Assembly: GCF_034008315.1 (NCBI RefSeq)
Contig: NZ_CP125377.1
Span: forward strand, 4,772,501 to 4,836,500
Direction of reading: 5' to 3'
DNA from: Pseudomonas sp. P8_241
Lineage (GTDB): Bacteria > Pseudomonadota > Gammaproteobacteria > Pseudomonadales > Pseudomonadaceae
Length of the DNA: 64,000 nucleotides
Shown: positions 8,334-16,874 of the stretch, piece after piece
Numbering within the stretch: the first letter of the stretch is position 1
Layout of the letters: the number at the start of each line of letters is the position of its first letter
Notes under the pieces: generated by a model
What the model was told of the DNA's origin: nothing
Databases searched by the model: none
The model's input: only the letters and a program-made list of their open reading frames with translations
Translations under genes and position numbers: made by a program

Positions 8334-9638
8334 ATGCCTTTGACTCGCAAAGCTTACCGCGCCGCCATTCTGCACAGCATCGCCGACCCCGCCGAAGTGG
8401 GCATCGAAGCCTCGTACGAGTATTTCGAAGACGGCTTGCTGGTGGTCGATAACGGAAAAATCAGTGCCCTTGGCCACGCCAGCGAATTGCTGCCGACCCT
8501 GCCAGCCGATATCGAGATCACCCATTATCAGGATGCGCTGATTACCCCAGGTTTCATCGACACCCACATCCACCTGCCGCAAACCGGCATGGTCGGCGCC
8601 TATGGCGAGCAATTGCTGGACTGGCTCAACACCTACACCTTCCCGTGCGAAAGCCAGTTTGCCGACAAGGCCCACGCCGACCAGGTCGCGGATATTTTTA
8701 TCAAGGAACTGCTGCGCAACGGCACCACCACTGCGCTGGTATTCGGCAGCGTGCACCCGCAATCGGTGAACTCGTTCTTCGAAGCCGCCGAGCAGCTCGA
8801 CCTGCGGATGATCGCCGGCAAGGTGATGATGGACCGCAACGCCCCGGACTACCTGACCGACACCGCTGAATCCAGCTATGTCGAAAGCAAGGCATTGATC
8901 GAGCGTTGGCACGGCAAGGGTCGCCTGCACTACGCGGTCACCCCACGCTTCGCACCGACCAGCACCCCGGAGCAACTGACCCTGGCCGGCCAGCTGCTGA
9001 CCGAATACCCGGATCTGTACATGCAGACCCACATCAGCGAAAACCTCAAGGAAATCGAGTGGGTCAAGGAACTGTTCCCGGAGCGCAAAGGCTACCTGGA
9101 CGTCTACGATCACTATCAGTTGCTCGGCGAGCGCTCGGTGTTTGCCCACGGCGTGCACCTGTGTGATGACGAGTGCGCGCGCCTGGCAGAAACCGGTTCG
9201 GCGATCTCGTTCTGCCCGACCTCGAACTTCTTCCTCGGTAGCGGCCTGTTCAACCTGCCGATGGCCGAAAAGCACAAGCTCAATGTCGGCATCGGCACCG
9301 ATGTCGGCGGCGGCACCAGTTTCTCGCTGCTGCAAACCCTCAACGAAGCGTACAAGGTCATGCAGTTGCAAGGTGCGCGCTTGAGTCCGTTCAAGTCGTT
9401 GTACCTGGCGACCCTCGGCGGCGCCCGTGCACTGCGCCTGGAAGACAAGATCGGTAACCTGCAACCGGGCACCGACGCCGACTTCCTGGTGCTGGACTAC
9501 AACGCCACGCCACTGCTGGGCTATCGCCTGAAGCAGGCCAATAATATTGCCGAGACGTTGTTTGTACTGATGACGCTGGGGGATGACCGGACGGTACAGC
9601 AGACGTATGCGGCGGGGAATCTGGTGCATCAGCGCTAG
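8334..9638 (+). CDS. guaD: Guanine deaminase
   Basis: GuaD hydrolyses guanine to xanthine and ammonia, supplying substrate for XdhAB. It is a 434-residue amidohydrolase-fold enzyme. Metal ligands are visible in DTHIHLPQTGM (HxH near residue 80), QTHISEN (near 232), FAHGVHL (near 270) and GTDVGGGTSFS (near 320). I use the ATG at 8334 (MPLTRKAYRA); an in-frame TTG four codons earlier has no better ribosome-binding site. It follows xdhC by 23 bases, so is probably in the same operon, and is followed by a strong intrinsic terminator. Confidence 0.95.
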   Translation: MPLTRKAYRAAILHSIADPAEVGIEASYEYFEDGLLVVDNGKISALGHASELLPTLPADIEITHYQDALITPGFIDTHIHLPQTGMVGAYGEQLLDWLNTYTFPCESQFADKAHADQVADIFIKELLRNGTTTALVFGSVHPQSVNSFFEAAEQLDLRMIAGKVMMDRNAPDYLTDTAESSYVESKALIERWHGKGRLHYAVTPRFAPTSTPEQLTLAGQLLTEYPDLYMQTHISENLKEIEWVKELFPERKGYLDVYDHYQLLGERSVFAHGVHLCDDECARLAETGSAISFCPTSNFFLGSGLFNLPMAEKHKLNVGIGTDVGGGTSFSLLQTLNEAYKVMQLQGARLSPFKSLYLATLGGARALRLEDKIGNLQPGTDADFLVLDYNATPLLGYRLKQANNIAETLFVLMTLGDDRTVQQTYAAGNLVHQR

Positions 9639-9652
9639 GTTTTTCCGGGCAT

Positions 9653-9690
9653 AAAAAATCCCCCGGCGCTTTGCAGCCCGGGGGATTTTT
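9653..9690 (+). terminator. Intrinsic terminator of the xdh-guaD operon
   Basis: The stem AATCCCCCGG / CCCGGGGGATT with a short loop is followed by TTTTATT. It lies 15 bases after the guaD stop. Confidence 0.9.
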
Positions 9691-9708
9691 ATTGCCTGCC
9701 CTAACGTC

Positions 9709-9774
9709 ATCGCCAGCAAGCCGGCTCCTACAATGATTCACGCCCCTCTTGTAGGAGCTGGCTTGCCAGCGATG
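9709..9774. repeat. REPIN downstream of guaD
   Basis: Inverted pair of REP cores (ATCGCCAGCAAGCCGGCTCC and GTAGGAGCTGGCTTGCCAGC) about 18 bases apart, between the guaD terminator and the convergent GntR gene. Confidence 0.85.
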
Positions 9775-9791
9775 GGGCGCGACGTGATCTT

Positions 9792-10556
9792 TCAGAGCTT
9801 GGCAGTCGAACGCCCAGGCTTCTTGGTCTGCAAAAGATGCGAGAACACCGCATGCAAATCATCCGAAGCACTTTCCTCGTCGAGGTTGAGTTTGCTGTCG
9901 ATGTGATCCATGTGATGCATCATCAGGCTCACCGCCAGCTCACCGTTGCGCGCCTCGATGGCATCGATCAACTGGGTGTGTTCGTCGTAGGAGCAGTGAG
10001 AACGGTTGCCGCTTTCGTACTGGGCGATGATCAGCGAGGTCTGGGATACCAGACTGCGCTGGAAGCTGATCAACGGCGCATTCTTCGCTGCCTCGGCCAG
10101 TTTCAGGTGAAATTCGCCCGATAGACGGATACCGGCACCGCGATCACCACGGGAAAAACTGTCGCGCTCGTCGTTGACCATCTGGCGCAACTCGGCAATC
10201 TGCTCGGCCGTGGCGTGCTGAACGGCCAGCTCAGTGATCGCTCGCTCCACCAGACGCCGGGCCATGAACACCTGACGGGCTTCTTCGACGCTCGGGCTGG
10301 CGACCACTGCGCCGCGATTCGGACGCAACAACACCACGCCCTCATGGGCCAGACGTGACAAGGCGCGGCGAATGATGGTGCGGCTAACCCCGAAAATCTC
10401 CCCCAGCGCTTCTTCGCTCAACTTGGTGCCGGGCGCCAGGCGCTGTTCAAGGATGGCCTCGAAAATGTGCGCGTAGACAATATCGTCCTGGGTACCGCTG
10501 CGGCCGGCTTTGCCTGCTCGCGGTTGTTTCTTGAGGGGCTGCAACTGTTCGTTCAT
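9792..10556 (-). CDS. GntR-family (FCD) transcriptional regulator
   Basis: The ATG at 10556 gives a 254-residue protein opening MNEQLQPLKKQPRAGK; the frame is open further upstream but those residues look non-coding. The winged helix is about residues 25-95, with FGVSRTIIRRALSRLAHEG as the recognition region. The FCD domain is about 105-235, with His and Asp residues (HLKLAEAAKN, CSYDEHTQLI) placed as metal ligands are in this family. It lies next to guaD and is divergent from the BenE-type transporter. It may regulate either purine use or that transporter; sequence does not decide. Confidence 0.88.
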   Translation of the reverse strand: MNEQLQPLKKQPRAGKAGRSGTQDDIVYAHIFEAILEQRLAPGTKLSEEALGEIFGVSRTIIRRALSRLAHEGVVLLRPNRGAVVASPSVEEARQVFMARRLVERAITELAVQHATAEQIAELRQMVNDERDSFSRGDRGAGIRLSGEFHLKLAEAAKNAPLISFQRSLVSQTSLIIAQYESGNRSHCSYDEHTQLIDAIEARNGELAVSLMMHHMDHIDSKLNLDEESASDDLHAVFSHLLQTKKPGRSTAKL

Positions 10557-10648
10557 GGGCACTCGAGTCGGGAGAACTGCGGCGAATTGACGGTGACTGT
10601 AATACGGCACAGTGGGTCGCTGGCAAGTATCGCGTAAAAAACACCGCG

Positions 10649-10660
10649 ATTGTACACAAT
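10649..10660. promoter_or_regulatory. Palindrome ATTGTACACAAT upstream of the GntR gene
   Basis: ATTGT-AC-ACAAT fits the TNGTNNNACNA-like pattern bound by many FCD GntR regulators. It lies 93 bases before the GntR start and 247 bases before the transporter start. It is a candidate autoregulatory operator. Apart from this and the REPIN at 10770-10858, I see nothing clear in the 350-base gap 10557-10906. Confidence 0.4.
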
Positions 10661-10769
10661 GGATGGTGGCAACACGACTGTACGGCTGAATGTTGCCTCG
10701 GCTGTATCGCAACGGCTGGTTACTTTTGAGTTTAGGCTTGTTCGCAGAATCCGCCTTTTTAACGCTATC

Positions 10770-10858
10770 CCTGTAGGAGCTGGCCTGCCAGCGAGCGGTC
10801 TGTCAGCAACATCAACGGCGACTGACACACCTTCGCTGGCAAGCCAGCTCCTACAGGG
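10770..10858. repeat. REPIN upstream of the BenE-family gene
   Basis: Opposed REP cores CTGTAGGAGCTGGCCTGCCA and TGGCAAGCCAGCTCCTACAG, about 45 bases apart, with an inner weak dyad (TGTCAG/CTGACA). It ends about 48 bases before the transporter start. Confidence 0.85.
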
Positions 10859-10906
10859 GCCTGCGTTACGACGGGCATCTTCACCTGCACAAGGAACACC
10901 GCCGTC

Positions 10907-12097
10907 ATGAACGACGCCACGCACACGCAGCTTCGCCCTCTGGCCGACACTTCGCCCTCGGCCATCGTCGCCGGCTTCATCGCCATGATGACCGGCTACA
11001 CCAGTTCTCTGGTGCTGATGTTCCAGGCCGGCCAAGCGGCTGGCCTGACCAGCGGGCAGATTTCTTCGTGGATCTGGGCGATTTCAATCGGCATGGCGGT
11101 ATGTTCCATCGGCCTGTCCCTGCGTTACCGCACCCCCATCACCATTGCCTGGTCGACCCCGGGAGCCGCCCTGCTGATCACCAGCCTCGGTGGCGTGACT
11201 TACGGTGAAGCCATCGGCGCCTACATCACCTGCGCGGTGCTGGTGACGATTTGCGGGCTGACCGGCAGCTTCGAACGGCTGGTGAAAAAGATACCGGCAT
11301 CCCTGGCCGCGGCACTGCTGGCGGGGATCCTGTTCAAGATCGGCAGTGAGATTTTCGTCGCGGCGCAACACCGCACCGCCCTGGTACTGGGGATGTTTGT
11401 CAGTTATCTGGTGGTCAAGCGCCTGTCGCCGCGTTACGCGGTGTTGGCGGCATTGTTGATCGGCACGGCTTTGTCAGGCTTGATGGGGCTGCTCGACTTC
11501 AGCGGTTTCCACCTGGAAGTGGACACGCCGGTCTGGACGACGCCGCGCTTCTCCCTGGCGGCGACCATCAGCATCGGCATCCCGCTGTTCGTGGTGGCCA
11601 TGACCTCGCAAAACATGCCCGGTATTGCTGTGCTGCGTGCCGACGGCTACACCGTGCCGGCCTCACCGCTGATCACTACCACCGGCATAGCCTCGTTGCT
11701 GCTGGCGCCGTTCGGCTCCCACGGGATCAATCTGGCAGCCATCAGTGCAGCGATCTGCACTGGCCCCCACGCCCATGAGGATCGCAACAAGCGCTACACG
11801 GCCGCCGTCTGGTGCGGAATTTTCTACGGGATCGCCGGGGTGTTCGGCGCGACGCTCGCGGCGTTGTTTGCCGCGCTGCCCAAAGAACTGGTGCTGTCGA
11901 TTGCGGCACTGGCGTTGTTCGGATCGATCATCAACGGCTTGAGCATCGCCATGAGCGAGGCGAAGGAACGTGAAGCAGCGCTGATCACCTTCATGGTCAC
12001 GGCATCGGGGCTGACGCTGTTTTCCATCGGTTCGGCGTTCTGGGGGATTGTCGCGGGGGTTATTACATTATTGATTTTGAATTGGCGTAAAGCCTGA
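10907..12097 (+). CDS. BenE-family (benzoate/H+ symporter-like) membrane transporter
   Basis: This 396-residue, highly hydrophobic protein has about 10-12 membrane segments. It resembles the BenE/YdcO family, with features such as SPSAIVAGFIAMMTGYTSS, STPGAALL, SQNMPGIAVLRADGY and APFGSHGINLAAISAAICTG. The family includes benzoate symporters, but most members have no proven substrate. No benzoate degradation genes are nearby, whereas purine-catabolism genes are. Members of the nucleobase transporter superfamily share a related fold, so a purine-related substrate is possible but unproven. The ATG is preceded by ccgccgtc, with AAGGAACAC further upstream. Confidence 0.82.
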   Translation: MNDATHTQLRPLADTSPSAIVAGFIAMMTGYTSSLVLMFQAGQAAGLTSGQISSWIWAISIGMAVCSIGLSLRYRTPITIAWSTPGAALLITSLGGVTYGEAIGAYITCAVLVTICGLTGSFERLVKKIPASLAAALLAGILFKIGSEIFVAAQHRTALVLGMFVSYLVVKRLSPRYAVLAALLIGTALSGLMGLLDFSGFHLEVDTPVWTTPRFSLAATISIGIPLFVVAMTSQNMPGIAVLRADGYTVPASPLITTTGIASLLLAPFGSHGINLAAISAAICTGPHAHEDRNKRYTAAVWCGIFYGIAGVFGATLAALFAALPKELVLSIAALALFGSIINGLSIAMSEAKEREAALITFMVTASGLTLFSIGSAFWGIVAGVITLLILNWRKA

Positions 12098-12102
12098 AAA
12101 CA

Positions 12103-12183
12103 AAGATCGCAGCCTGCGGCAGCTCCTACACGAACGGTGTACACCGGTAGGAGCTGTTGAGTGAAACGAGGCTGCGATCTTTT
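12103..12183. repeat. REP-like inverted pair (GATCGCAGCCT type)
   Basis: AAGATCGCAGCCTGCGGCAG and GAGGCTGCGATCTTTT face each other around GTAGGAGCTG-containing sequence. This is the second repeat family of the window; it carries a T-run at the end and may help terminate the transporter transcript. Confidence 0.8.
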
Positions 12184-12191
12184 AATCCACG

Positions 12192-12226
12192 AAAAAAAAC
12201 GGCGACCCGAAGGTCGCCGTTTTTTT
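12192..12226. terminator. Bidirectional intrinsic terminator
   Basis: ACGGCGACC-CGAA-GGTCGCCGT is flanked by A8 on the left and T7 on the right, so it can terminate the leftward yggL-type transcript and any rightward read-through from the transporter. Confidence 0.92.
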
Positions 12227-12231
12227 CAGTA

Positions 12232-12576
12232 TCACTTAGCCGCGTTGATCGGCTTTTCCGGATACCAAACGTCCAGCAGCGGGCTGATTTCAGCCTTGGT
12301 CAGCTCGGAACGGTTTTTCAGCCAGGCTTCAACAGCAGCGCGCTGCTCTTCGGAGACCGAGCCACGCTTCTGCAGGCATACCAGACCGAAGTCGTCGCCG
12401 CCAACATAACCCAGACCATTGGCTTCCATGGCTTCTTTGATGAAGGCTTCGAGGAAAGCGTCAATGGCTTCTTCGGACAAATCTTCCTTGAAATCCAGGT
12501 TCAGTTCGAAACCCAGCTCTTGAAATTCATCGACGCACAATTTTTTGCGCAGACGCTGGGAACGGTTAGTCGCCAT
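12232..12576 (-). CDS. yggL: YggL family protein (DUF469)
   Basis: A 114-residue cytoplasmic protein, opening MATNRSQRLRKKLCVDEFQE. The core ELNLDFKEDL and GLGYVGGDDFGLVC match the YggL (DUF469) family, in E. coli encoded next to trmB and reported to associate with the 50S ribosome; its precise role is not settled. The ATG at 12576 has an AGAGGA ribosome-binding site; upstream in-frame residues do not look coding. It ends 5 bases before a strong terminator. Confidence 0.9.
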   Translation of the reverse strand: MATNRSQRLRKKLCVDEFQELGFELNLDFKEDLSEEAIDAFLEAFIKEAMEANGLGYVGGDDFGLVCLQKRGSVSEEQRAAVEAWLKNRSELTKAEISPLLDVWYPEKPINAAK

Positions 12577-12809
12577 TGGAACAATCCTCTTAAGTAATAA
12601 CGGGCCGCACTTTAGCATTTTAAGCCGCCGATTGCCCGACTCTCTGGGCCGTGACACATACCGCCGGTAAAAAAATAGCGGATTGGAGGACCAAGGCACG
12701 GCACAAGCCGGGACACCTTGGGGCATAATGCCGACACTTTCATGACCATTGAGGGAATTTATCTTCATGCCCTCATCTTTTTCCCCTCGGCTGTAGGGTT
12801 TTATTACAG

Positions 12810-14270
12810 ATGATCAAATCTTTGCGTCCCTTGTTTCTGGCCGGTCTTCTTCTGCCCCTGGCCCTCCCTGTCTCTGGCGCGACCATCAACACCGCCCTCA
12901 CACCGAATGTCGAAAAGGCCCTCAAGGCCAGCAAGTTGCAGGACAACGCCCTTTCGCTGGTGATGATTCCGCTCACCGGCCCCGGCACCCCGACGGTGTT
13001 CAACGCTGACGTGTCGGTCAATCCGGCGTCGACCATGAAACTGGTCACCACCTACGCGGCCCTGGAAATGCTCGGCCCGAATCACCAGTGGAAAACCGAG
13101 TTCTATACCGATGGCACGCTCAGCGGCGGCATCCTCAACGGCAACCTCTACCTCAAGGGTGGTGGCGATCCGAAGCTGAACATGGAAAAGCTCTGGCTGC
13201 TGATGCGCGACCTGCGTGCCAACGGCGTGACCCAGGTGACCGGCGACCTGGTGCTGGATAAAAACTTCTTCGTGCAACCGCAACTGCCTGAGTTCAACGA
13301 CGACGGCAACGACGAGAATAAACCCTTCCTGGTCAAACCCGACTCGTTGCTGGTCAACCTCAAGGCACTGCGCTTTGTCGCACGCAATGATTCGGGAAAG
13401 GTACTGGTATCGGTAGAACCGCCGATTGCCAGCATCCGCGTCGACAACCAGGTCAAGGCCATCAACGGCAAGCAATGCACCGGTGGCGTGCGTTACAACC
13501 CGGTGGCTCAGCCCGATGGCAGCGTGACCGTAACGGTCGGCGGCCAATTGGCGGAAGGTTGCAGCTCGCAGACTTACCTGTCGCTGCTGGACCACGCGAC
13601 GTACACCGCAGGCGCGGTGCGCGCAATCTGGAAGGAACTGGGTGGCAGCATTCAGGGCAAAGATGTTCTGGCGCCAACGCCTAAAAATGCCAAGGTACTG
13701 GCCCGGGCCTTCTCGCCGGACCTGGCGGAAATCATCCGCGACATCAACAAATACAGTAACAACACCATGGCCCAGCAGTTGTTCCTGAGCCTTGGCCAAC
13801 GCTTCCGCACCGACGCCGACGGGGATGACGCCAAGGCCGCTCAACGCGTAGTCCGTCAGTGGCTGGCGAAAAAGGGCATCACTGCACCGCATCTGGTGAT
13901 GGAGAACGGCTCCGGCCTCTCCCGTGCCGAACGCGTCAGTGCGCGGGAAATGGCCTCGATGCTGGAAGCCGCATGGCACAGCCCGTATGCCGCCGAGTAC
14001 ATCAGCTCGATGCCGATTGCCGGCACCGACGGCACCATGCGCAAACGCCTGAAGACTACCGCGATGCGCGGTGAAGCCCACGTCAAGACCGGCACCCTGA
14101 ACACCGTACGTGCCATCGCCGGTTTCAGCCGTGACGTCAATGGCAACACCTGGGCGGTGGTGGCGATCCTCAACGACAAGGCTCCGTTCGGCGCTTCATC
14201 AGTGCTGGATCAGGTGCTGCTGGACCTCTATCGCCAGCCAAAATTGCCGCAGACGGCTTCGACGCTTTAA
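12810..14270 (+). CDS. dacB: D-alanyl-D-alanine carboxypeptidase/endopeptidase (PBP4, DacB)
   Basis: DacB is a periplasmic class C low-molecular-weight penicillin-binding protein that trims peptidoglycan cross-links and terminal D-Ala. It is 486 residues with a signal peptide (about 1-24, ending VSGA). The three active-site motifs are present: STMK near residue 72, SNN in INKYSNNTMAQQ near 315, and KTG in AHVKTGTLNT near 427. The large inserted domain typical of PBP4 lies between motifs 1 and 2. It is monocistronic, with repeat elements downstream. In Pseudomonas, DacB loss is linked to AmpC induction, which is family knowledge, not visible here. Confidence 0.95.
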   Translation: MIKSLRPLFLAGLLLPLALPVSGATINTALTPNVEKALKASKLQDNALSLVMIPLTGPGTPTVFNADVSVNPASTMKLVTTYAALEMLGPNHQWKTEFYTDGTLSGGILNGNLYLKGGGDPKLNMEKLWLLMRDLRANGVTQVTGDLVLDKNFFVQPQLPEFNDDGNDENKPFLVKPDSLLVNLKALRFVARNDSGKVLVSVEPPIASIRVDNQVKAINGKQCTGGVRYNPVAQPDGSVTVTVGGQLAEGCSSQTYLSLLDHATYTAGAVRAIWKELGGSIQGKDVLAPTPKNAKVLARAFSPDLAEIIRDINKYSNNTMAQQLFLSLGQRFRTDADGDDAKAAQRVVRQWLAKKGITAPHLVMENGSGLSRAERVSAREMASMLEAAWHSPYAAEYISSMPIAGTDGTMRKRLKTTAMRGEAHVKTGTLNTVRAIAGFSRDVNGNTWAVVAILNDKAPFGASSVLDQVLLDLYRQPKLPQTASTL

Positions 14271-14280
14271 ATCAAAAGTC

Positions 14281-14356
14281 AAAAGATCGCAGCCTTCGGC
14301 AGCTCCTACAGGTATACACATAACCTTGCAGGAGCTGCCGAAGGCTGCGATCTTTT
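14281..14356. repeat. REP-like inverted pair between convergent dacB and GGDEF gene
   Basis: AAAAGATCGCAGCCTTCGGC and GCCGAAGGCTGCGATCTTTT are perfect complements, separated by about 35 bases, with A and T runs at the outer ends. It may serve as a bidirectional terminator; its right end overlaps the stop of the leftward gene. Confidence 0.87.
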
Positions 14357-16755
14357 CAATTCATCTGCGCTTCAACTCTGTCGCGCCCCGCCTGCTTCGC
14401 CGCATAAACCCCCGAGTCCGCACGCAAGAGCAGGGCATCCGCGCCCTCCCCGACCCGCCAACTGGCAATCCCGAAACTGGCGGTGACCGTACCGACACCG
14501 TCGATCGGTGAACTGCGCAAGCCTTGCCACAACTGCTGGGCCAACACATGGGCATGCTCGCCACTGATGTCCGGGCACAGCACCATGAACTCCTCGCCAC
14601 CCAGACGACAGAACACGTCCGTGCGACGCAAACGATGCCCGATCCGCTCACACACCGCCTGCAACACCCGGTCACCGACAGCATGACCATATTGATCGTT
14701 GATGCGCTTGAAGTGGTCGATGTCGAGCATGATCACCGACAACTCGCCACCGCCACGCTCCACCCGTGACATTTCGGTGGTAAGACGTTCCTGGAAGTAG
14801 CGGCGATTGTAGATACCGGTGAGCGAATCGGTGATCGACAGCGCGCGCAATTCCTCTTCTACCCGTTTCATGTCGGAAATGTCCGAGATGAAGCCGTGCC
14901 ACAGTACGCCTCCACCGGGCAGTTCCTCCGGGGTCGCCTCACCTCGCACCCAGCGCAGGCCGCGCAAAGGCAGTTGCACGCGATACTCTTCACGCCAGGG
15001 GCTGAGGGTGTCGGCCGAGGCCCGGATCGAAGCGCGGACGCGGGTGGTGTCCTGTGGATGTATGCGGGTGAAAATCGCTTCGGCATTGAGCAACAGTACG
15101 TCCGGCTCGAGCTCGTAGATCTCGCGGATACCGTCGCTGGCATAGATCACGCTCAAACGCCCATCGAACTCCATCTTGAACTGGTAGATACCACCGGGCA
15201 CATGGGCGCTGAGTTTCTTCAACAACAAATCCCGTGCGGCCAACGCCTCGTGCACGCGCTTGCGCTCCGTAATGTCGATGCAAATCGCCAGATGCCCAAC
15301 CCAAAGGCCTTGCTCATCCAGCACCGGCGTTGCCAGCATGTTGACCATCAAATAGCTGCCATCGCTACGAACCAGCGTCCATTCCCGCGCTTCATGCCCG
15401 CCTTCGACATCACCTTCGACCAACATTGCCTGACAGGTCGGCACCGGTTTGCCGTAACGCGCGCTCAACTCTGCCGAACGGGCCACCAGCTCCCGGGGCA
15501 GATGCAGGTTTTCCAGGGTCATGTGGCCCAATACTTCGTCGCTGGTATAGCCAAGCATCTGTTCGGCGCCGGCGTTGAAAGTGCTGATAACCCCGCGCAG
15601 GTCGGTGGCAATGATCGCGACCTGGGTCGCGGCATTCAGTACACCGCGCAACTGGCCATGGGTACCACGCAACTCCTGCTCTCGATCACGCAGCTCCTGA
15701 GTACGTTGCTGGACCAGACTCAATGCGCGTTGTCGCTGACTCACCAACACATAAAGCAACGCGCTAAGCAGCACACTGAGCAGACTGCCCAGCACCACCA
15801 GGCTGGTCACAGACGAGTGATTGGCCTGCACAAAGGCTTCACTGGGCTCAATATCGACTTGATATTCATGGTCAGCCAGGCGCAGCAATCGAGTGGATGC
15901 CAGATCACTGATGGCCGGTGGATTCGCAGACTCGAACAACACTTCGTGCTGGTCGTCGATCGACAAATCAACAATGCGCACCGAGAGATAGTCACGGCTC
16001 GCCTCCGGCAGACCGTCCGCCAGCAATTGACGCATGCTGATCACTGCCATCACGTAGCCGTAAGATTTTGTCGACGCCAAGTCCCGGCCATGACGTTGCG
16101 TGACCGGTGCAACCAGCAGCACACCTCGCGCATAAGCCGGCTCGATGCTGACCAGGTGCATTGGCTGCGACACCGCCATATTGCCCTGCTGATCGGCCCG
16201 CTCCAAAGTCGCACGACGCATCGGCTGGGCCAGCAAGTCGTAACCGAGGGCCGCGCCGAGCTTGCTTTGGGTCTGGCTGTAAAGGACGACCACGTACTCA
16301 TCCCGCTCGGCAGCCTGTTGCAGTTGGCCGTCGGCGTTGAGGTCTCGAAAGGTGAAATCACTCGAGCCCTCATCCCGTACACGCTGTTCGAACGCGGGGC
16401 GCTCGGCGCGGCTAACGCGCGCGGCGTAGGAATATGCCTGGGTACGGTGCAATAAAGGTCGGGTGTAGCCGTCGAATTCCGTTCGGGACACCGAGTCGGA
16501 ATTGGAGAAGAACCGGCGCAGGCCGTCGAGGCGCTGCTCCTGATCTTCGAAACGTTCTTCGATACGGCTATAACGTTCACTGGCCAGTAGCTGAAAACGT
16601 TGCCGTAATTGATGGTGAAACAGGTTCAGCGTTGACCATGCAAGCAGTCCCGTAAGGATCGCGCCAATCAGCAATACCAGCAACGCGACCCACCAGGCCG
16701 AGGCGTCTTCGCTGATAAAACCCAGGATCTTGGGGCGCTCGGCGTGCAACGACAT
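14356..16755 (-). CDS. CHASE-PAS-PAS-GGDEF membrane diguanylate cyclase
   Basis: A 799-residue sensor predicted to make cyclic di-GMP. An N-terminal membrane helix (about 22-46) leads to a periplasmic CHASE domain (about 70-290) and a second helix (about 318-340). Two PAS domains follow: about 365-485 (AIIATDLRGVISTFNAGAEQ) and 500-620, with PAC-like HLAICIDITERKR. The GGDEF domain (about 640-795) contains CRLGGEEFMVL, an active GGEEF signature. The inhibitory I-site RRTD sits five residues upstream, so product feedback is likely. There is no EAL domain. The ligand is unknown. It stands alone, convergent with dacB. Confidence 0.93.
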   Translation of the reverse strand: MSLHAERPKILGFISEDASAWWVALLVLLIGAILTGLLAWSTLNLFHHQLRQRFQLLASERYSRIEERFEDQEQRLDGLRRFFSNSDSVSRTEFDGYTRPLLHRTQAYSYAARVSRAERPAFEQRVRDEGSSDFTFRDLNADGQLQQAAERDEYVVVLYSQTQSKLGAALGYDLLAQPMRRATLERADQQGNMAVSQPMHLVSIEPAYARGVLLVAPVTQRHGRDLASTKSYGYVMAVISMRQLLADGLPEASRDYLSVRIVDLSIDDQHEVLFESANPPAISDLASTRLLRLADHEYQVDIEPSEAFVQANHSSVTSLVVLGSLLSVLLSALLYVLVSQRQRALSLVQQRTQELRDREQELRGTHGQLRGVLNAATQVAIIATDLRGVISTFNAGAEQMLGYTSDEVLGHMTLENLHLPRELVARSAELSARYGKPVPTCQAMLVEGDVEGGHEAREWTLVRSDGSYLMVNMLATPVLDEQGLWVGHLAICIDITERKRVHEALAARDLLLKKLSAHVPGGIYQFKMEFDGRLSVIYASDGIREIYELEPDVLLLNAEAIFTRIHPQDTTRVRASIRASADTLSPWREEYRVQLPLRGLRWVRGEATPEELPGGGVLWHGFISDISDMKRVEEELRALSITDSLTGIYNRRYFQERLTTEMSRVERGGGELSVIMLDIDHFKRINDQYGHAVGDRVLQAVCERIGHRLRRTDVFCRLGGEEFMVLCPDISGEHAHVLAQQLWQGLRSSPIDGVGTVTASFGIASWRVGEGADALLLRADSGVYAAKQAGRDRVEAQMN

Positions 16756-16838
16756 AAACGCAACTCAAAACGCCAGGTGCGGGAAAGCCCTTTGGCCCTG
16801 AGATGAGTTATAGCTATTAGCCACTAATTTCACCAGTG

Positions 16839-16864
16839 CTGTAGGAGCGAGCTCGCTCCTACAG
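16839..16864. repeat. 26-base perfect palindrome (REP core fused head to head)
   Basis: CTGTAGGAGCGAG is followed directly by its complement, with no spacer. It belongs to the TGTAGGAGCGAGC family seen elsewhere in the window and lies 10 bases past the rlmKL stop, where it could form a hairpin at the mRNA end. Confidence 0.9.
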
Positions 16865-16874
16865 CATCCTCGGA

